Positions 56,355 through 64,000 of a stretch of 64,000 nucleotides of DNA are shown piece by piece; the first letter of the stretch is position 1, and every line of letters starts with the position of its first letter. Source of the stretch: Cavia porcellus. Its lineage: Eukaryota; Chordata; Mammalia; Rodentia; Caviidae. The notes under the pieces are model-generated. The model was not told where the DNA came from, did not search any database, and saw only the letters and a program-made list of their open reading frames with translations. The stretch spans positions 5,254,785-5,318,784 of the forward strand of contig NW_026947502.1 in NCBI RefSeq assembly GCF_034190915.1. Reading direction: 5' to 3'. A program made the position numbers and the translations under genes.

Positions 56355-56560
56355 CTTTCCCTCGCGTGAAATGAGAAATGCTGTTTGAATAACCAATGGT
56401 GAGGGAGGCCGTACGCACTGTGATGCAGAAATAAAAACCTTCAGAAAGATGCAATTTGGGAGATATTGGAAACCAGAGAATGGAACATCAGTCTATAAAA
56501 TTCAACATGGCCAATAAAGCTGGAGCAACTGGTCAAGTGTTTTAGTGTGCACGGTTGCCA
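56355..56560. promoter_or_regulatory. Candidate conserved non-coding element
   Basis: An AT-rich unique block with TTTGAATAACCAATGGTG (CCAAT-type core), GATGCAGAAATAAAAACC and AACATGGCCAATAAAGC. No repeat signature. It lies about 1.3 kb from the FSTL4 exon on the intron side. Regulatory role inferred only. Confidence 0.33.
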
Positions 56561-60590
<4,030 letters not shown>

Positions 60591-60594
60591 TACT

Positions 60595-61105
60595 CATGTT
60601 CTTTCTGGCCTGGGAATCAGCTGCCATTGGCAAATATTTGATTCCTAATTATTTGCAATTAAGACAAAAGCAGCTTTCCATCCCTGCACTTGCCTTTTAC
60701 AAAGGCTGCAGAAAGCTGGCCTGATGCAAAACTGAGAACGTCCCATGCAGGGCCAGGGCTAGAATCTGATCACTAACCACAGAGGCGCTGACCAAGGCAC
60801 AGTTTCCTGCTGAAATAAGCCCCTTGCCACCACTTCCGCTTTGTCATTAAGAAGGAATGAATTCCCCACTCCTACTGGGATGTGATCAAACAGTAATGGG
60901 AAAGGTAACCAAGTGAGACCACAGGCAACAGCCTACAGTATTTATGGGGACAACCGTGATGCATGACAAAGACACAACACGCTTAATTTACAATCATAAA
61001 GGAAGTCGTTTACCCAGGTTAAAAACTGATCATCTTGCCAAATAAGCTGCTTTTCAACACTAATTAAATTTACGGAACACGAATAGAAGTGGGAATTGTT
61101 ACATT
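60595..61105. promoter_or_regulatory. Candidate conserved enhancer, TAAT-rich
   Basis: About 500 bp of unique AT-rich sequence. TTCCTAATTATTTGC (TAATTA 60646-60651) is followed by GCAATTAAGAC, GTCATTAAGAAGG, GCTTAATTTACAATC and CACTAATTAAATTT (TAATTA 61061-61066). CCATTGGCAAATATTTG also suggests NFI/FOX-type contacts. It lies about 2.5 kb upstream of the exon in transcription order. Confidence 0.45.
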
Positions 61106-61679
61106 ACAGTGATGGCGGTGGGAGCAACAGGTCCATTTGTACCAGCTGGTACTAATGACTCCCTGGCTGATGATCCAGGTGAGGGCTCTGGACAAGAGTG
61201 TCACAGACCCAGCACTGCTATAAACGCGGGTCCAGGTGGTGTCGCTCTGTCAGTGAGTGTGGAAGGCAAAAGTCTGTGGCACCAGGCGAAGGCATTTGAG
61301 GGGGTGCATCCTGAGACGGGTCCCAGAGAGGGAAAGCTGTCTTCACTTAGCTGGGACGGGAAACCCAGGCACTGTCCGTCCTTGAGGCTGACCACAAGCC
61401 AGAGCCCAATTGGCTTATTTCGCTTCTTAAGCCCTACTTGGTTTCTCTAACTGGTTTCTTGACCCCAAGAAATCTTAAGCGTGCTCCCTTCTTAAAGACT
61501 GTGCCCTCAATGCCCCTTGAGAGAAGTTTTGCTCAGAATAGTCCCTCTGAGACCCATGTGAACATCTAACGCCTGCCATCTAATGGTATGGTCAGGCCGG
61601 GAACAGATCAATGCTTTGCTGCAGGAGCAGGATGATTACCACTCGAGTGGGTGCCCGAGGAGCAGGGTGAGTCTGGTTT

Positions 61680-61862
61680 CCTTTCCTCCTGGTCTCCGGT
61701 GTGTTTCATTTCATGGCACAGAACAGAGGTCCCCACCCGATGCTGGTGCCCTGCTCTCAGACATCCCAGCCTCCAGGACCACGAGTCAACTAAACTTCTA
61801 TTGTTTGTAATTTACCAGTCTGGGCTACCCTTTTACCGAAATAGAAAATGGATTAAACAAAG
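61680..61862 (+). repeat. MLT/MST-type LTR 3' end, sense
   Basis: CATCCCAGCCTCCAGGACCA, CGAGTCAACTAAACTTCTAT, TGTTTGTAATTTACCAGTCT and GAAATAGAAAATGGATTAAA match the end of MaLR LTRs (CCAGCCTCCAGAACC, AAATAAACTTCT, AAATTACCCAGTCT, ATGGACTAA). The polyadenylation signal has decayed to ACTAAA. Confidence 0.75.
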
Positions 61863-62684
61863 AGAAACACTGTTTGTTTGTTTTATTTTCCACTTCGAGA
61901 TGCTGACTGCCTGGAGGTCTGCTTCACCCACGTGGCTTTTCCGTGTCTAGAACTGATCTTCACTGTGCCCTGACCAGACCTTGAGGCACCCCAGATTGCC
62001 CACACTAGGAGTCTGGGGGCGAATCCCCTGGAGCTCACCCCACCCCACTATGAAGCCATAGTAAGGAAAGGCTCTGATGAGGCCACTGACAGTCAAGAAG
62101 AGGAGGACATGGATGTGGAGGACCAGAGACAGTGTGCACAGCCCAGAAATGTCAAGAATCCTATCTGTCCCTCCCCCACAGCCCATCCTGTGCAGTAACT
62201 GTGTGCAGCTTCTGTAGACAGAGGCACCTGGGGGGACCCAAGTGGCCACCACGGGCAAATTCGATCCCTTCAACATGCAATACGTACTTTATCTTCTGTG
62301 CTCCGACTCTGACACATGGGAGAGCTGCAGCCCTGGCCAGAGATCACAGCCAGGCTTCTCAAAGCCCTAGAGCTGGGGGCTTGAATGTCGAAGATCCAGA
62401 GGTAGACAAGGAGGAAGAAAGGTCAGAGGCTGGAGATGATGGTCCTGTACTCTTCCTCATTCCAGAAAAATTCATACTCTGAGACAAATCCAAGGTGTCT
62501 GGAGAATGTGTTCACCTTCCACTCCCTCGAGGCACGGGCGCTTTGTGTATGGCTGTGGGGTTCGGGTTACTGTGAGAGCCACACCAGGGCTCAGCTCTCA
62601 GCTCTCAATGGCATTTCTGACCCCAGATGGGCTGAGTGGTGCCAACAGGGCACTCAGAAAGAGCCTGCCTGCCTGCCAGCTCCC

Positions 62685-62965
62685 CCATCCATCCGCTCAT
62701 CCAGCAAATATTTGCTGAGCACCTACTGTGCACAGACCTGATTCTAAATGCTAGGAACCAAAGACAGATTGGGATCTGGTCCTCCTGGCCTAGGACCCTT
62801 GGGAAGGCACACAACAGAGAATCAGTGGGCAAGCCAGGCAACTGTGGAGTGTGTGGCACCTCCAGGAAGGAAATGCAGAGGCCACCACAGTGTGAACACT
62901 TCACCCTGGTGGTCAGGGCAGCCTCCTTGAGGACAGGAGGAGAGGTGATCTAAGAACTGAATCGG
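62685..62965 (+). repeat. L2-type ancient LINE fragment
   Basis: CAGCAAATATTTGCTGAGCA, CCTACTGTGCACAGACC and TGATTCTAAATGCTAGG follow the very common ancient-repeat phrase ATATTTATTGAGCACCTACT, GTGCCAGGCAC, TGTTCTAGGTGCTGGGG. Its usual 3' continuation (CCTCCTTGAGGACAGGAGG, GATCTAAGAACTGAATCG) follows, with a diverged middle. Confidence 0.68.
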
Positions 62966-63414
62966 AGGGGAGAGCACATCAGCTCGGGTGTCCTGGACTC
63001 TTGCGTGCAGGGCAAAGCAGCTGGCATCGGAAGAGGCCTGCTCCTGAGGCAGCCCCCCACTGCTGCCTGCGGGGGCTGTGATGCAGTGATGTTCCCTAGC
63101 AGCACAGCTGGGCACTGGCCCAGGTCCTGTCTCCCAGACTTTCGGCCCTCTGACTGTACTCCTGGCTTAAAGAGACCTATCTGCTAACAGTCTCATAGCC
63201 CCCCTAAGGGCTGCCAGAGCAGGGAGACAGCAGTCTCTTTCCGGGCTGCTGGCCATTGTGGTGGGTGCCTGCGCCCATCCTGATTCCCTGGGAACTAGGG
63301 CTGCCACTCCCCGACCTGGAAAGTCTGATTCAAATTCCGTGACTGGGAAGAGAATGTAATTCCTCCCAAAGACATGCATGTGCTAACACCCAGCCGGAAA
63401 GGGCAGCACACGCT

Positions 63415-63600
63415 GTTTTTTACTGAGGTGTGCTAACGGCCGAGCACCACACTAACTACTTAGAAAACTCACGGTTTACCTGGGGTGTGAAAGATGCTCA
63501 CTTATAGAGCAGGAAATGTGAGTGGCCTGTGGTCAGACAGCAAGTGGGCGGGAGAGCCTTGAACTCATCTCAATCCAAATTCCTCAGATGTGGGATACTA
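63415..63600 (-). repeat. MIR SINE
   Basis: CTAACGGCCGAGCACCACAC, TAACTACTTAGAAAACTC, GAGCAGGAAATGTGAGTGG and TGGTCAGACAGCAAGTGGGC, then GAGCCTTGAACTCATCTC, follow the reverse-complement MIR order over nearly its whole length. Confidence 0.7.
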
Positions 63601-64000
63601 TGTTCAGCTGGGGACACAGCCCTGACCCCCAGGAGTCATTTCAGCATGGCCCACACACACTCCAGTGTCTCTCAGTTTGGGCACCTACCTGCCCCTGCTC
63701 CCGCCAGTTTGCACAGACTGCAGGTGACTTCCAGGTAAATGTGATGCCCTCTCAGTGACCACAGGTGATTTCAGACGCAACTACAGAGCACAGCCCGAAA
63801 GCAGAGCTCTTTATGTGCATCACAAAAACAGATGGCTGGCTCTGAAAGACCTCACCAAATCACCAGCTCCCAAAGCTTAACAGAACATGGGGTCACCCAG
63901 AGCCTGAAGATGACATAACATTCCAGTGTTATTGCTTATGGATCCTAAGTGGAGCTCGTGCAAATAAGCTTCGAAACAAACCACTAAGTTAAAGTCAGAA
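63601..64000. other. Unique intronic sequence to the window edge
   Basis: No repeat, RNA gene or FSTL4 exon recognised. The last 200 bp are AT-balanced and end without a feature. Confidence 0.5.

Overview
The window is non-coding DNA from a rodent nuclear genome that holds one confidently recognised coding exon. The rodent assignment rests on its interspersed repeats: B1 (7SL-derived) SINEs, ID-type SINEs with tRNA-like A and B boxes, fused B1+ID dimers, MaLR-like LTRs and old LINE-1. The dimers and the young ID subfamily point away from mouse and rat, towards a squirrel- or beaver-like lineage. I cannot fix the species from sequence alone. There is no operon, CRISPR array, insertion sequence or other prokaryotic feature.

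The gene is FSTL4 (follistatin-like 4), transcribed from the minus strand. One 246-bp exon (57874-58119) with consensus splice sites encodes a complete ten-cysteine follistatin/Kazal module. No other exon of this gene was recognised by eye. On that reading, 58120-64000 is intron upstream of the exon in transcription order and 1-57873 is part of a very large downstream intron.

Layout: 1-20 kb is mostly GC-rich unique intronic sequence with scattered B1, MIR and LTR fragments and several AT-rich blocks that look like conserved non-coding elements (about 4.6, 7.2-7.5 and 9.0-9.5 kb). From 20 to 31 kb there is an L1 fragment, MaLR LTRs, ID and B1 SINEs, a TAAT-rich block at 22.1-22.8 kb and a block at 23.9-24.4 kb carrying a perfect RFX X-box palindrome. 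From 36.2 to 42.5 kb lie two decayed sense-strand L1 copies interrupted by an LTR, two ID SINEs and a B1-ID unit. From 43 to 57 kb there is unique sequence with more enhancer-like blocks (about 49.2, 50.3, 51.7 and 56.4 kb), three ID SINEs with readable target-site duplications and a CA microsatellite. The exon is at 57.9-58.1 kb. From 58 to 64 kb there is upstream intron with one TAAT-rich block (60.6-61.1 kb) and old LTR, L2 and MIR pieces.

The only protein-level function supported here is the FSTL4 secreted follistatin module. The rest is best read as intronic regulatory DNA plus repeat insertions. Several LTRs share FSTL4's orientation and carry AATAAA signals, so they could affect its transcript. 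I found no credible undescribed gene system. Repeat boundaries are approximate unless a target-site duplication is cited, and all family names come from consensus sequences recalled from memory, not from a search.
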